A stretch of DNA of 51,616 bases, from the NCBI GenBank assembly GCA_020445785.1, contig JAGRFZ010000017.1, positions 1-51,616 on the forward strand, given 5' to 3'. The translations under genes were made by a program, and so were the position numbers. Below, piece by piece: positions 1 to 7,874 of the stretch (its first letter is position 1; every line of letters starts with the position of its first letter). Origin of the DNA: Rhodocyclaceae bacterium (GTDB taxonomy: Bacteria > Pseudomonadota > Gammaproteobacteria > Burkholderiales > Rhodocyclaceae). Below the pieces are notes generated by a model. It searched no databases. It was given only the letters and a program-made list of their open reading frames with translations, and was not told the origin of the DNA.

Positions 1-87
1 AAGACCTGCGACATCAAGGACCCCAGCCAGAACATCAACTGGGTGTCACCGCAGGGCGGCGAGGGCCCGATCTACCAGGGCATGTAG
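1..87 (+). CDS. 3' end of an unidentified gene (5' end outside window)
   Basis: Reading frame 1 is open from the window edge to a TAG at 85-87 and encodes 28 residues ending in GEGPIYQGM. The tail contains one Cys and is hydrophilic. The frame has the GC-rich third positions usual here, but the fragment is too short to assign to a family. It is called only because the frame is open from the edge and the next gene starts about 150 bases later on the same strand. Confidence 0.4.
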   Translation, partial: KTCDIKDPSQNINWVSPQGGEGPIYQGM

Positions 88-234
88 CACTCGCCGACGC
101 GAGCCGGCGTGGCGTCGCCGCGCAAGTCCGGTTACACATTCGACGACGCAGACGGCATACTTCGTCTGGATAGTACAGATTGCGGCGCTCCTCGACGGGC
201 ACCGCATCCGACCAGCCCAGCTGCGAGGTACGCC

Positions 235-2745
235 ATGTCCAGCTCGCCCGAGGACCGCCAGCGCCGCAAACGCGCAGGCGTCGCCATTCCGTCCGCCCTC
301 CTTTCGCTGGCATTGGTCGCGCCGGCCGGCGCGATCGATCGGACCTGGGTCGGCGGCAACGGCGACTGGGGCACCCCGGAGAATTGGTCGCCGAGCGGAG
401 AACCCGGCAGCGGCGACAGCTCCCGCGTCAGGGTCGGCACGGTCACCTTGGCTGTCGATGCCGTGGTCGGTGCCCTGCGGCTCGAGGGCGGCACGATCAG
501 CGGCCCGGGCAGCCTTGCGGTGGCGGGCGACGCGACCTGGAGCGGCGGCCTCCAATCCGGCGCCGGCCAGACCCGCATCGGCGGCTCGCTGGATCTGTTC
601 GGCCGGTTCGACAAAATCCTCGCGAACGGCCGCCAGCTGTTCGCCGGCGACACCGTCTGGCAAGGCAACACCACCACCAACAACGGCAGCCTGGTGGTCG
701 GTGCCGGTGCGGGCTTCATCAATACCGGCGTGTTCCGCGAGGCGCAGACCTTCATCAACCGGATCGAAGGCGGCGGCCGCTTCGTCAATCAGGGCAGCTT
801 CGAGAAAACCTCCGACACCACCACGACGGTGCTTCCGGGTTTCGACAATGCCGGTCAGGTCGACGTCCGGGCCGGCCAGCTCCGACTCGGCGGCGGCGGC
901 GATCATACGGGAGAATTCGCAATCGCCAGCGGCGCCGAGCTCGCCTTCGGCGGTGGCACGCATCGGCTCCGCGACGGCGCCACGATCGGCGGCGCGGGCA
1001 CCCTCGCGCAGAGCGGTGGAGTGCTCGATGTCGACGCCGGCGCGACCATCGGCGAAGCAATGCCGGTGGTGCTCTCCGCCGGCATCGCCCGTCTGGCAGG
1101 TCCCCACGAGCTGGCGAGCCTCGAACAGTCCGGCGGCACCATCGAAGGCCCGGGCACGCTGATCGTGTCCGGTGCCGTCGAATGGCGAGGCGGTACCCAC
1201 CGGGACGCGGCCGAAACCCGCTTCGACGGCACCCTGACCCTCACCGGAAACGGCGACAAAACGATCTCCGACGGCCGCCACGTCCGGGCGGGTGACAGCA
1301 TCTGGCAAGGCAGCACCGCCAACAACAGTCGCCTGCTGATCCTGGCCGATTCGCGCTTCACCAATACCGGCGTGTTTCGCGAGGCACAGGATTTCGCCAG
1401 TCGCATCGAAGGTGCCGGCCGCTTCGTCAATCAGGGGCTTTTCGAAAAGACCTCGAATACCACCACCGTCGTCGCCACCCGGTTCGAGAACACCGGCAGC
1501 GCCGAGATCCGGGCCGGCCAGCTCCGCCTCGATGGCGGCGGCGAACACCAGGGCAGCTTCGAGATCGCGGCGGACGCCCGCCTCGCCTTCGGTGGCGGCA
1601 CCCATCGCATCCGTGACGGCGGCACGATCGGTGGCAGCGGCGTGCTCGAGTTGGGCGCGGCCTCGGTCGACCTCGAGGCCGGTGCGCGCATCGACGGGGC
1701 GACGTCGCTGGAACTGTCCGGCGGCGTGCTGGTACTGGCGGAGCCGCAGACCGTCGCCAAGCTCATCCAGAGCCTCGGCACGGTCGAAGGCCCGGGCGAT
1801 CTGGTCGTCGTGGGCGCCGCGAACTGGCGCGGCGGCACCCACCGCGACCCGGCGGAGACCCGCTTCGACGGGACCCTGTCGCTCGACGGCAACGACGACA
1901 AGGTGATCTTGGGCGGCCGTCATGTGCTCGCCACCGAAACCGTCTGGCAAGGCAGCACGGCCAACAACTCCCGTATCGTCATCGGTGGCGATTCGCGCTT
2001 CACCAACCACGGCGTATTTCGCGAGGCACAGGGTTTCGACGCCCGCATCCTGGGCGCCGGCCGATTCGTCAATCAGGGTCGGTTCGAGAAGACCTCGAAC
2101 ACCACCACGACGGTCGCACCGACCGTTGACAACCCCGGCGAAATCGAGGTGCTCGCCGGCACCCTGGCCCTGGGCTCCGCCTTCGACAATGCCGGCCTCG
2201 TGACCGTGGCCGACGGCGCCCGCTTCGCGACCGACTCGGCCTTCCTAAATGTCGGTACGCTGACCGGAAGCGGCAGCTTTGCCGCCGGCGCCGGCCATGA
2301 AATTGTCAACAGCGGCCGCATCGCGCCGGGCATGGGCAGTACTGCCAGCCTGCATTTCGACGGCGATCTCTCGCTCGCAAGCGACAGCGTGCTGGCCTTC
2401 GAGCTCGCCAGCGTGAGCAACTTCGATCACCTCCGGATAGACGGCGAACTCGCGATCGGCGGCGCGCTGTCGATTCTGCAGCTCGGCTACGTACCCCGCC
2501 TGGCGGACAGCTTCGTCGTCGCCAGCTTCGCATCGGTGGTCGGCAATCCGGCTTTCGACAGCGTTACCTGGGACGGCTTCGGCAGCGGCGTGGCGTTCGC
2601 CGCCATCATCAATCCGGACAACATCACGCTGACCGTCACTGCAGTGCCGGAACCCCATCAAGCTCTCATGATGCTCGCCGGTCTCGCTATTGTCGCCGGC
2701 GCGATCCGCCACCGGGCCCGGCAGGCGGCGGCAACGGCGGCTTGA
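235..2745 (+). CDS. PEP-CTERM repeat protein (autotransporter-like beta-solenoid)
   Basis: A secreted surface protein of 836 residues. The ATG at 235 is chosen because GAGGT lies 7 bases upstream and the product then begins with a basic stretch, a hydrophobic signal segment (about residues 16-32) and a likely AGA cleavage site; the longer reading frame from 109 lacks these. The body is Gly/Asn/Thr-rich and built from long imperfect repeats: the WQGxT motif recurs at DNA positions 658, 1303 and 1945, a period of 214-215 codons, each followed by FxNxGVFREAQ and RFVNQGxFEKTS(D/N)TTT. This pattern is typical of right-handed beta-helix passenger domains. The C-terminus has VPEP, a hydrophobic helix and an Arg cluster, the classic PEP-CTERM exosortase signal. 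The protein is therefore expected to be cut and anchored or released by an EpsH/XrtA exosortase encoded elsewhere. The exact ligand or role is unknown. Confidence 0.88.
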   Translation: MSSSPEDRQRRKRAGVAIPSALLSLALVAPAGAIDRTWVGGNGDWGTPENWSPSGEPGSGDSSRVRVGTVTLAVDAVVGALRLEGGTISGPGSLAVAGDATWSGGLQSGAGQTRIGGSLDLFGRFDKILANGRQLFAGDTVWQGNTTTNNGSLVVGAGAGFINTGVFREAQTFINRIEGGGRFVNQGSFEKTSDTTTTVLPGFDNAGQVDVRAGQLRLGGGGDHTGEFAIASGAELAFGGGTHRLRDGATIGGAGTLAQSGGVLDVDAGATIGEAMPVVLSAGIARLAGPHELASLEQSGGTIEGPGTLIVSGAVEWRGGTHRDAAETRFDGTLTLTGNGDKTISDGRHVRAGDSIWQGSTANNSRLLILADSRFTNTGVFREAQDFASRIEGAGRFVNQGLFEKTSNTTTVVATRFENTGSAEIRAGQLRLDGGGEHQGSFEIAADARLAFGGGTHRIRDGGTIGGSGVLELGAASVDLEAGARIDGATSLELSGGVLVLAEPQTVAKLIQSLGTVEGPGDLVVVGAANWRGGTHRDPAETRFDGTLSLDGNDDKVILGGRHVLATETVWQGSTANNSRIVIGGDSRFTNHGVFREAQGFDARILGAGRFVNQGRFEKTSNTTTTVAPTVDNPGEIEVLAGTLALGSAFDNAGLVTVADGARFATDSAFLNVGTLTGSGSFAAGAGHEIVNSGRIAPGMGSTASLHFDGDLSLASDSVLAFELASVSNFDHLRIDGELAIGGALSILQLGYVPRLADSFVVASFASVVGNPAFDSVTWDGFGSGVAFAAIINPDNITLTVTAVPEPHQALMMLAGLAIVAGAIRHRARQAAATAA

Positions 2746-2928
2746 ATTGGTAGCATGACCAAAACGTCGCAATCGACGCCCCACGGAGCGCGTTTCGCCT
2801 CTGCCCGGGCCCTGCGTGCGCCGCATGCCGACCGGTGCGGAACGCCGAACCGATCGCGCGCACCGGGCATCCGGTATCGCTGGGTGACCACGCAGGGCAG
2901 GCTTTGCACGGCCGGCCCGTTCGACAGG

Positions 2929-2947
2929 CGCGAAGCAGTGCTTCGCG
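2929..2947. repeat. Short inverted repeat in intergenic spacer
   Basis: CGCGAAGCA, one G, then TGCTTCGCG: a perfect 9-bp inverted repeat in the 260-bp convergent gap between the PEP-CTERM gene and the old yellow enzyme gene. It could act as a bidirectional terminator, but no T tract follows on either side. The rest of 2746-3005 shows nothing convincing. Confidence 0.35.
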
Positions 2948-3005
2948 AAACCCCTGCCTCGGTCCCGCCGGACGGTGAACGGGCGTCTCGGGCGGGCGGG
3001 GGCGC

Positions 3006-4109
3006 TCATCGGCGCCGAACGTCGCGCGGGTAGTCCGTATAGCCGCGCGCATCGCCTCCGAACAGGGTGGCCGCATCGAAGTCCGCCAACGACACGCCGT
3101 GGCGGATCCGCTCGGGCAGGTCGGGATTGGCGATGAACGGCCGACCGAAGCCCACCAGATCGGTCAGGCCGGCGTCGATCAGCTTGGCCGCCCGCTCGGC
3201 GTCATAGCGACCGGCAACGATCAGCGCACCGCCGAAGCTCTCCCGCAGCGACCGGCGAAAGCCCTCGGGCACCAGCGGCGCGTCGTCCCAATCGGCCTCC
3301 GCCAGGTGGATGTAGGCGAGCCCGAGCCGGGCCATCCGGGTCGCTGCCGCCAGCACGGTCGGCACGATGTCGGGGCAGTCCATGCCGCGGGCGGTGATCT
3401 GCGGCGACAGCCGCAGCCCGGTGCGCTGGGGACCCACCTCCGCCGTGACCGCGGCAACGACCTCGTCGAGGAAGCGCAAGCGGTTCTCCCGGCTGCCGCC
3501 GTAGCGATCGTCACGCCGGTTCGAACTGGTCCGCAGGAATTGGTCGATCAGGTAGCCGTTGGCCCCGTGAATCTCGACGCCGTCGAAGCCTGCATCGACC
3601 GCGTTGGCGGCGGCCTGGCGATAGTCTTCGACCACGGCCTCGATCTCGCCGATCTCCAGGGCCCGTGGCGTCGGGCACGCAAGCATTTGGCCCTGCCCGT
3701 CCCCGTTGGCGACCCACACCTGGGCGCCCGGTGCCAATGCGGAGGGCGCCACGGGCGGCCGACCGTGGTGGAAACTGGGGTGGGACATCCGGCCCACATG
3801 CCAGAGCTGCACGAAGATCCGACCGCCAGCACGATGCACGGCGGACGTCACCGTGCGCCAGCCCGCAACCTGGACGGCCGAATGGATGCCCGGTGTAAAG
3901 CTGTAGCCCTGGCCCTGCGGTGACACCTGGGTCGCCTCGGTAACGATCAGGCCGGCACCCGCCCGCTGGGCGTAGTATTCGGCCATCAGCCGGTTTGGCA
4001 GGTTGCCGGGCTGGCTCGTGCGGCTGCGTGTCATCGGCGCCATGACGATACGATTCGGCAGTACCACGGGGCCGAGGCTTCCGGGCCGAAAGAGCGCGCT
4101 GTCCCTCAT
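3006..4109 (-). CDS. Old yellow enzyme family alkene reductase (NemA-like)
   Basis: An FMN-dependent oxidoreductase of 367 residues that reduces activated C=C bonds, nitro compounds or nitrate esters with NAD(P)H. The family signature runs through the whole length: VLPNRIVMAPMTRSR at the N-terminus, EYYAQRAGAGLIVTEATQVSPQG, the substrate/FMN region FVQLWHVGRMSH, GVEIHGANGYLIDQFL, RYGGSRENRLRF and the phosphate-binding GFGRPFIANPDL. The length is normal for the NemA/OYE1 class. The start ATG (4107-4109) overlaps the stop of the HbpS-like gene by 4 bases, so the two are translationally coupled. It is last in a three-gene operon facing a LysR regulator, which suggests an electrophile or quinone detoxification unit. 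The exact substrate cannot be read from sequence. Confidence 0.93.
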   Translation of the reverse strand: MRDSALFRPGSLGPVVLPNRIVMAPMTRSRTSQPGNLPNRLMAEYYAQRAGAGLIVTEATQVSPQGQGYSFTPGIHSAVQVAGWRTVTSAVHRAGGRIFVQLWHVGRMSHPSFHHGRPPVAPSALAPGAQVWVANGDGQGQMLACPTPRALEIGEIEAVVEDYRQAAANAVDAGFDGVEIHGANGYLIDQFLRTSSNRRDDRYGGSRENRLRFLDEVVAAVTAEVGPQRTGLRLSPQITARGMDCPDIVPTVLAAATRMARLGLAYIHLAEADWDDAPLVPEGFRRSLRESFGGALIVAGRYDAERAAKLIDAGLTDLVGFGRPFIANPDLPERIRHGVSLADFDAATLFGGDARGYTDYPRDVRRR

Positions 4110-4528
4110 GTCCCGATCTCCATCGCGGCCAACGCACGGATCGCGACCGCCTCGTCCTGTTCGGGACGGGCACCGCTGACACCGATCGCGCCCGCGACAC
4201 CGCCACCGACCCGCAACGGCAGGCCACCGCGCATCATCGTCCGGCCGCCCAAGGTCGCCAGCGCCGGCCGGCTCGCCAAGGCATCTTCGAGTTCTCCGCT
4301 CGGCCGCCCGAAGGCAAGCGCCGCGCCCGCCTTGCCGATCGCGGCATCGGCGCTTGCCGGTGGTGCCCCGTCGCTGCGCCGAAAGGCCAGCAGCACACCG
4401 GCCGCATCGACCACCGCCAGCGACAGGGCCAACCCCATGCGCCGCGCCTCGGCGTCCGCCGCATCGATCAGGCACTGCGCGCCGTCGGCCGTGAGACTCG
4501 GCCACGTCCGCCACATGTCCTTGCTCAT
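4106..4528 (-). CDS. GlcG/HbpS family (DUF336) heme-binding-like protein
   Basis: A small cytosolic protein of 140 residues. It shows the family pattern: an N-terminal helix (LTADGAQCLIDAADAEARRMG), a central strand with LAVVDAAGVLLAFRRSDGA, then TLGGRTMMRGGLPLRVGGGVAGAIGVSGARPEQDEAVA. Members bind heme or act as companions of oxidoreductase operons (GlcG in glycolate utilisation, HbpS in Streptomyces), but the function of most is unproven. It overlaps both neighbours by ATGA (4525-4528 and 4106-4109), so it is made together with the MDR reductase and the old yellow enzyme. No signal peptide is seen. Confidence 0.85.
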   Translation of the reverse strand: MSKDMWRTWPSLTADGAQCLIDAADAEARRMGLALSLAVVDAAGVLLAFRRSDGAPPASADAAIGKAGAALAFGRPSGELEDALASRPALATLGGRTMMRGGLPLRVGGGVAGAIGVSGARPEQDEAVAIRALAAMEIGT

Positions 4529-5541
4529 TGGAATCCCTCCAGCACGATCTTGCCCCTGGCCTGCCCGCTCTCGAGCAGCGCGTGGGCACGCTTCAGCGCG
4601 TCGGCGCAGATCCGGCCGAAATGTTCGTTTGCGGTGCTTCGCACCAGCCCTTCGTCCACCATCCGCGCCAGTTCGCCGAGCAGCCGACCTTGCGCTGCCA
4701 TGTCATCGGTGGCGAACAGCGATCGGGTGAACATGAACTCCCAGTGCAGCGAAACGCTCTTCCTCTTGAGCAGCCGTACGTCGATCGGACCGGGATCGTC
4801 GATCAGCCCGAAGCGCCCCTGCGGCGCGATCGCCTCGGCGATGGCCTCGAAGTGTTCGTCACTGTGGCTCAGGCTGACGACATGGCTGGCGGCGCCGATG
4901 CCGATCGCCTCGAGCTGAGCCCGCAGCGGTTTGCGGTGGTCGATGACGTGGTGCGCCCCAAGCAATTTCACCCAATCGGCCGATGCCGGCCGCGACGCCG
5001 TGGCGACCACGGTCGCGGCGGTGAGTCGGCGGGCCAGCTGCAGCATGATCGATCCGACCCCACCGGCAGCCCCGATGATCAGCAGGCATTGCCCATCGGA
5101 CTGCTTGCCGGGCACCAGTTGCAGGCGATCGAACAACATTTCCCAGGCCGTGATCGCAGTGAGCGGCAGGGCCGCCGCCGCGGCGAAATCGAGCGCATCG
5201 GGCATCGATCCCACCAAGCGTTCGTCGACGAGCTGCAACTCGGCGTTGCTACCCGGCCGATCGATGGCGCCGGCGTACCAGACCCGGTCGCCGGGACGAA
5301 AGCCGCGCACCTCGTCACCGACCGCCCGCACCACACCGCTGGCATCCCAGCCCAGCACCTGCCATTGCCCTTGCACCGGCTCGCTCCGCATGCGCATCTT
5401 GGTGTCCACCGGATTGACCGAGACCGCGCGGACTTCGATCAGCAGATCGCGGCCTTGGACCACGGGATCGGGGAGCTCGACATCGAGCAGGGATTCGGCC
5501 TCTTCGACCGGCAGGGATCGTTGGTAGGCAACGGCTTTCAT
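4525..5541 (-). CDS. Zinc-type alcohol dehydrogenase-like / quinone reductase (MDR family)
   Basis: A medium-chain NADPH-dependent reductase of 338 residues. It starts MKAVAYQ and shows the GroES-like N-terminal fold (VRAVSVNPVDTKMR), the WDASGVV and PGDRVWYAG elements, and the Rossmann fingerprint IIGAAGGVGSIMLQLA around residue 155. The Cys/His ligands of zinc enzymes are absent, which places it with the zinc-free YogA/quinone oxidoreductase group. The ATG at 5541 is preferred over an in-frame GTG at 5553 because GGAG lies just upstream of it and family members begin MKA. It is first in the operon with the HbpS-like protein and old yellow enzyme; 94 bp separate it from the divergent LysR gene, which probably controls it. 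Confidence 0.92.
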   Translation of the reverse strand: MKAVAYQRSLPVEEAESLLDVELPDPVVQGRDLLIEVRAVSVNPVDTKMRMRSEPVQGQWQVLGWDASGVVRAVGDEVRGFRPGDRVWYAGAIDRPGSNAELQLVDERLVGSMPDALDFAAAAALPLTAITAWEMLFDRLQLVPGKQSDGQCLLIIGAAGGVGSIMLQLARRLTAATVVATASRPASADWVKLLGAHHVIDHRKPLRAQLEAIGIGAASHVVSLSHSDEHFEAIAEAIAPQGRFGLIDDPGPIDVRLLKRKSVSLHWEFMFTRSLFATDDMAAQGRLLGELARMVDEGLVRSTANEHFGRICADALKRAHALLESGQARGKIVLEGFQ

Positions 5542-5617
5542 GAGCGTCTCCACGGCAAGGTAGCGTCATGCTGCGCGCCCGCGATTGATCGAAAAAGAGG
5601 AGTACGATTGAACTTCC

Positions 5618-5634
5618 TTCAAATAATTTTTGAA
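5618..5634. promoter_or_regulatory. Putative LysR operator (TTCAAA-N5-TTTGAA)
   Basis: A perfect 6-bp inverted repeat, TTCAAA-TAATT-TTTGAA, in a strikingly AT-rich patch of the 94-bp spacer between the MDR operon and its divergent LysR gene. The T-N11-A core and the location match known LysR-type boxes. It ends one base before the LysR ATG, so binding would block expression of the regulator itself (autoregulation) and lies upstream of the divergent operon. Confidence 0.6.
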
Positions 5635-5635
5635 A

Positions 5636-6538
5636 ATGAGGGCCCTGAGAGATCTCGAGATCCTGGTTCGCGTGGCGGACGAAGGCAGTCTCTCGGCCGC
5701 CGCCCGTCGGCTCGGCCTGAGTCCCGCCGCGGTCAGTGCCGCCCTGAAACGTCTGGAGACGGACCTCGGCGCGGTGCTGATGCTGCGCTCGACCCGCAGC
5801 CTGCGCTTGAGTGCGGAAGGCGAAGTGTTCCTCGAACATTGCCGGGCCGCTCTGGCGCTGCTGGCAGACGCTTGTGCCGGCCTCGCCGAAGGTCGCGCTG
5901 CCATCCGCGGCGAGCTGCAGCTTGCCCTGCCTTCGGACCTGGGGCGCAACCGCATCCTCCCCTGGCTGGACGACTTCCAGCGCCTGCACCCGCAACTGAG
6001 ACTGCGGATCGGTCTCAGCGATCGCATCGCGGACGTCTTCCGTCAATCCGTGGACATCGCACTACGCTACGGCGAGCCACCGGACTCGCGCCTGGTGGCC
6101 CTGCCGGTCGCGCCCCACAACCGCCGGGTGCTGTGCGCCTCGCCCGACTACGTCGCCCGCCATGGCAGCCCCCGAAACCCGGCGGCACTCACTGGACACA
6201 ACTGCCTCTGTTTCCGTCTCGGAGACCGTCTGCACGATCGCTGGCGCTTCGAGCGCGACGGCGAGGCGACGGTGGTCACGGTCCAGGGCGACCGCGATGC
6301 CGACGACGGCGATGCCGTCCGCCGCTGGGCCCTCGCCGGTTGTGGCATTGCCTACAAGTCGAAACTGGACGTCATCGGCGAACTGGCCCGCGGCGAACTC
6401 GTCACCCTATGCCCGGACTGGCGTACCGAATCGGTCCCGCTCAATCTGATCTGCGCCGACCGCAGGCAGTTGAGCCCGGCGGTGCAGGCGCTGCTCGCCC
6501 ACTTGCGCAAACATTGCCGCAGCGAGGTCGGCGCCTGA
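5636..6538 (+). CDS. LysR-type transcriptional regulator
   Basis: A DNA-binding regulator of 300 residues. The N-terminal winged helix-turn-helix reads LEILVRVADEGSLSAAARRLGLSPAAVSAALKRLE (about residues 5-40), followed by the linker helix and a periplasmic-binding-like effector domain (PSDLGRNRILPWLDDFQRLHPQLRLRIGLSD, then ALRYGEPPDSRLVALPV). It resembles the CrgA/YafC subgroup that often sits next to quinone-reductase and old yellow enzyme genes. ATG 5636 is used; an in-frame TTG at 5630 is possible and neither has a strong ribosome site. It is divergent from the MDR-HbpS-OYE operon, so it probably senses the substrate of those enzymes. Confidence 0.93.
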   Translation: MRALRDLEILVRVADEGSLSAAARRLGLSPAAVSAALKRLETDLGAVLMLRSTRSLRLSAEGEVFLEHCRAALALLADACAGLAEGRAAIRGELQLALPSDLGRNRILPWLDDFQRLHPQLRLRIGLSDRIADVFRQSVDIALRYGEPPDSRLVALPVAPHNRRVLCASPDYVARHGSPRNPAALTGHNCLCFRLGDRLHDRWRFERDGEATVVTVQGDRDADDGDAVRRWALAGCGIAYKSKLDVIGELARGELVTLCPDWRTESVPLNLICADRRQLSPAVQALLAHLRKHCRSEVGA

Positions 6539-6580
6539 CCGGCGCGACCGGTCGACCGGGCCCGAGCCCGAGTCCATGCT

Positions 6581-7636
6581 TCAGCTTCGGGCCATGCCGC
6601 AGACGGGGCCGGTCGTCGTGCCGACCACCAATTCGGCCTCCCAGAGTTCGGCGCGTGGCGACCCCTCGGGCCGCTCGATTCGCTCGATCAGCATCTCGGC
6701 GACACGTCGTCCCGCGGCCCGGATCGAAGATCGCATGGCGGTCAGATACGGCACCTCGACACGCGTGGAAGGATGCAGAAACGACAGGTCGTCGTCGTAG
6801 GCGAGGACCGAGACCTGGCGCCCCGGCTGCAGGCCGGATTCGTACAGGGCCCGTACGACGCCGAGCGCAATCAGCGTGCTGGCGCACAGCACCGCGGAAG
6901 GCGGCTCGGCTCGGGCCAACAGCTCCCGCGTCCGCCGATGACCGTAGGACTCCAGCATGGGCTCGGCCGACATCAGCCGCGGATCGGCTTCGAGCCCTGC
7001 GCAGGACATGGCACGGAGGTGGCCCCGTCGTCGGTCGGCTGCGAAATTCAGGTGCTCCGGCCCGTTGAGCAGGGCAATGCGCCGATGACCGAGGTCGAGC
7101 AGGAAGTCGGTCGCCCGGTGAAACGCCCGTTCGTTGTTCACGTCCAGCCACGAATGATCGGCCTTGCCATCATCGGCGCGCCCATGCACCACGAACGGCA
7201 GCGCCAGCGAGCGCAACCAGGCAATGCGCGGGTCGGCCGCCGTCGGCCCATGAACGACGACACCGTCAACGCGGCGACGACTGACGAAATCGCGGTAGAC
7301 CCCGGCCTCGGCCTCCCGCTCAGCCATGCGGATCAGCATGTCGTAGCCGAAGCGGGCACAAGTCTCGCCGGCACCGGCGATGAAATCCGAGAAATGCGGG
7401 TCGATGACGATGCCATCGGACTGGGTGACCACGTTGCCGACAGCGAAGGTCCGACCGGTGGCCAACGATGCCGCGCTCGCGCTGGGCCGGTAGTCGCAGC
7501 GTCGGGCCGCCTCCTGCACCCGTGCTCGGGTCCTTTCGCTGACCTCGGGGAAGCCGTTCAGCGCACGACTGACCGTGGTCTGCGACAGCCCCAACTGTTC
7601 GGCCAACTGCTTCAGATTGACAGAAGGTCTCGCCAT
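6581..7636 (-). CDS. aglR: LacI-family repressor of the alpha-glucoside operon (AglR-like)
   Basis: A DNA-binding sugar-responsive repressor of 351 residues. It opens with the LacI helix-turn-helix VNLKQLAEQLGLSQTTVSRALNGFPEVSERTRARVQEAA and hinge RPSASAASLATGRT, followed by a periplasmic-binding-like domain with DGVVVHGPTAADPRI, DVNNERAFHRATDFLLDLGHRRIALLNGP and SVLAYDDDLSFLHPS. It is transcribed away from aglEFGK, and two identical palindromic sites lie in the shared promoter region, one in front of each gene. It therefore likely represses both the transporter and itself until an alpha-glucoside (or derivative) is bound. The symbol follows the conserved arrangement in rhizobial agl loci. 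Confidence 0.9.
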   Translation of the reverse strand: MARPSVNLKQLAEQLGLSQTTVSRALNGFPEVSERTRARVQEAARRCDYRPSASAASLATGRTFAVGNVVTQSDGIVIDPHFSDFIAGAGETCARFGYDMLIRMAEREAEAGVYRDFVSRRRVDGVVVHGPTAADPRIAWLRSLALPFVVHGRADDGKADHSWLDVNNERAFHRATDFLLDLGHRRIALLNGPEHLNFAADRRRGHLRAMSCAGLEADPRLMSAEPMLESYGHRRTRELLARAEPPSAVLCASTLIALGVVRALYESGLQPGRQVSVLAYDDDLSFLHPSTRVEVPYLTAMRSSIRAAGRRVAEMLIERIERPEGSPRAELWEAELVVGTTTGPVCGMARS

Positions 7637-7658
7637 GCCCGAACCCGCCCAGTGGTAT

Positions 7659-7672
7659 TCAAAGCGCTTTGA
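7659..7672. promoter_or_regulatory. LacI-type operator O1 (TCAAAGCGCTTTGA)
   Basis: A perfect 14-bp palindrome with the central CG typical of LacI-family sites. It lies between the predicted promoter and the start codon of the repressor gene, so it suits autoregulation. An identical site occurs exactly 147 bp away at 7806. Confidence 0.88.
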
Positions 7673-7684
7673 CGCGGCGCTGGA

Positions 7685-7713
7685 ACTATGCGCGCAGAAC
7701 CGACGAGGCGCAA
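7685..7713 (-). promoter_or_regulatory. Predicted sigma-70 promoter of the LacI-family gene
   Basis: On the minus strand TTGCGC (7708-7713) and CATAGT (7685-7690) are separated by 17 bases. Operator O1 begins 12 bases downstream of the -10 element. Confidence 0.45.
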
Positions 7714-7771
7714 CGCCGCATCTTCTGATAAGGCCTTTACCCGAGAACCCGCGTGCCGCCGGCCCGCCCGG

Positions 7772-7800
7772 TTGACAGGCCCTTCCCCGGAGCACAGACT
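7772..7800 (+). promoter_or_regulatory. Predicted sigma-70 promoter of aglEFGK
   Basis: A consensus TTGACA at 7772-7777, 17 bases, then a weak -10 CAGACT at 7795-7800. Operator O2 starts 5 bases further on, over the expected transcription start, so bound repressor would block initiation directly. Confidence 0.55.
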
Positions 7801-7805
7801 TGTTT

Positions 7806-7819
7806 TCAAAGCGCTTTGA
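7806..7819. promoter_or_regulatory. LacI-type operator O2 (TCAAAGCGCTTTGA)
   Basis: The same 14-bp perfect palindrome as O1, placed at the predicted start of transcription of aglE. The spacing to O1 of 147 bp equals 14 turns of 10.5-bp DNA, so the two sites face the same side and could be bridged by a repressor tetramer. Confidence 0.88.
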
Positions 7820-7874
7820 GCGCCGCCCGCTGCGGAATTTGCGCATCGATCCGGGCTTCGAGAGGGAGACGTCG

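Noticed and set aside
46-2010. Very long minus-strand open frame opposite the PEP-CTERM gene
   Set aside because: It is the antisense shadow of a repetitive GC-rich gene; it repeats with the same period and has no coherent domain.
2755-3033. A 92-codon frame between the PEP-CTERM gene and the old yellow enzyme
   Set aside because: No ribosome site, Arg/Ala/Pro-rich composition typical of shadow frames, and it overlaps the end of the old yellow enzyme gene.
4528-7068. 846-codon plus-strand frame across several genes
   Set aside because: It runs antisense to the MDR gene, out of frame through LysR and antisense to the LacI gene; Arg/Gly/Pro-rich with no domain.
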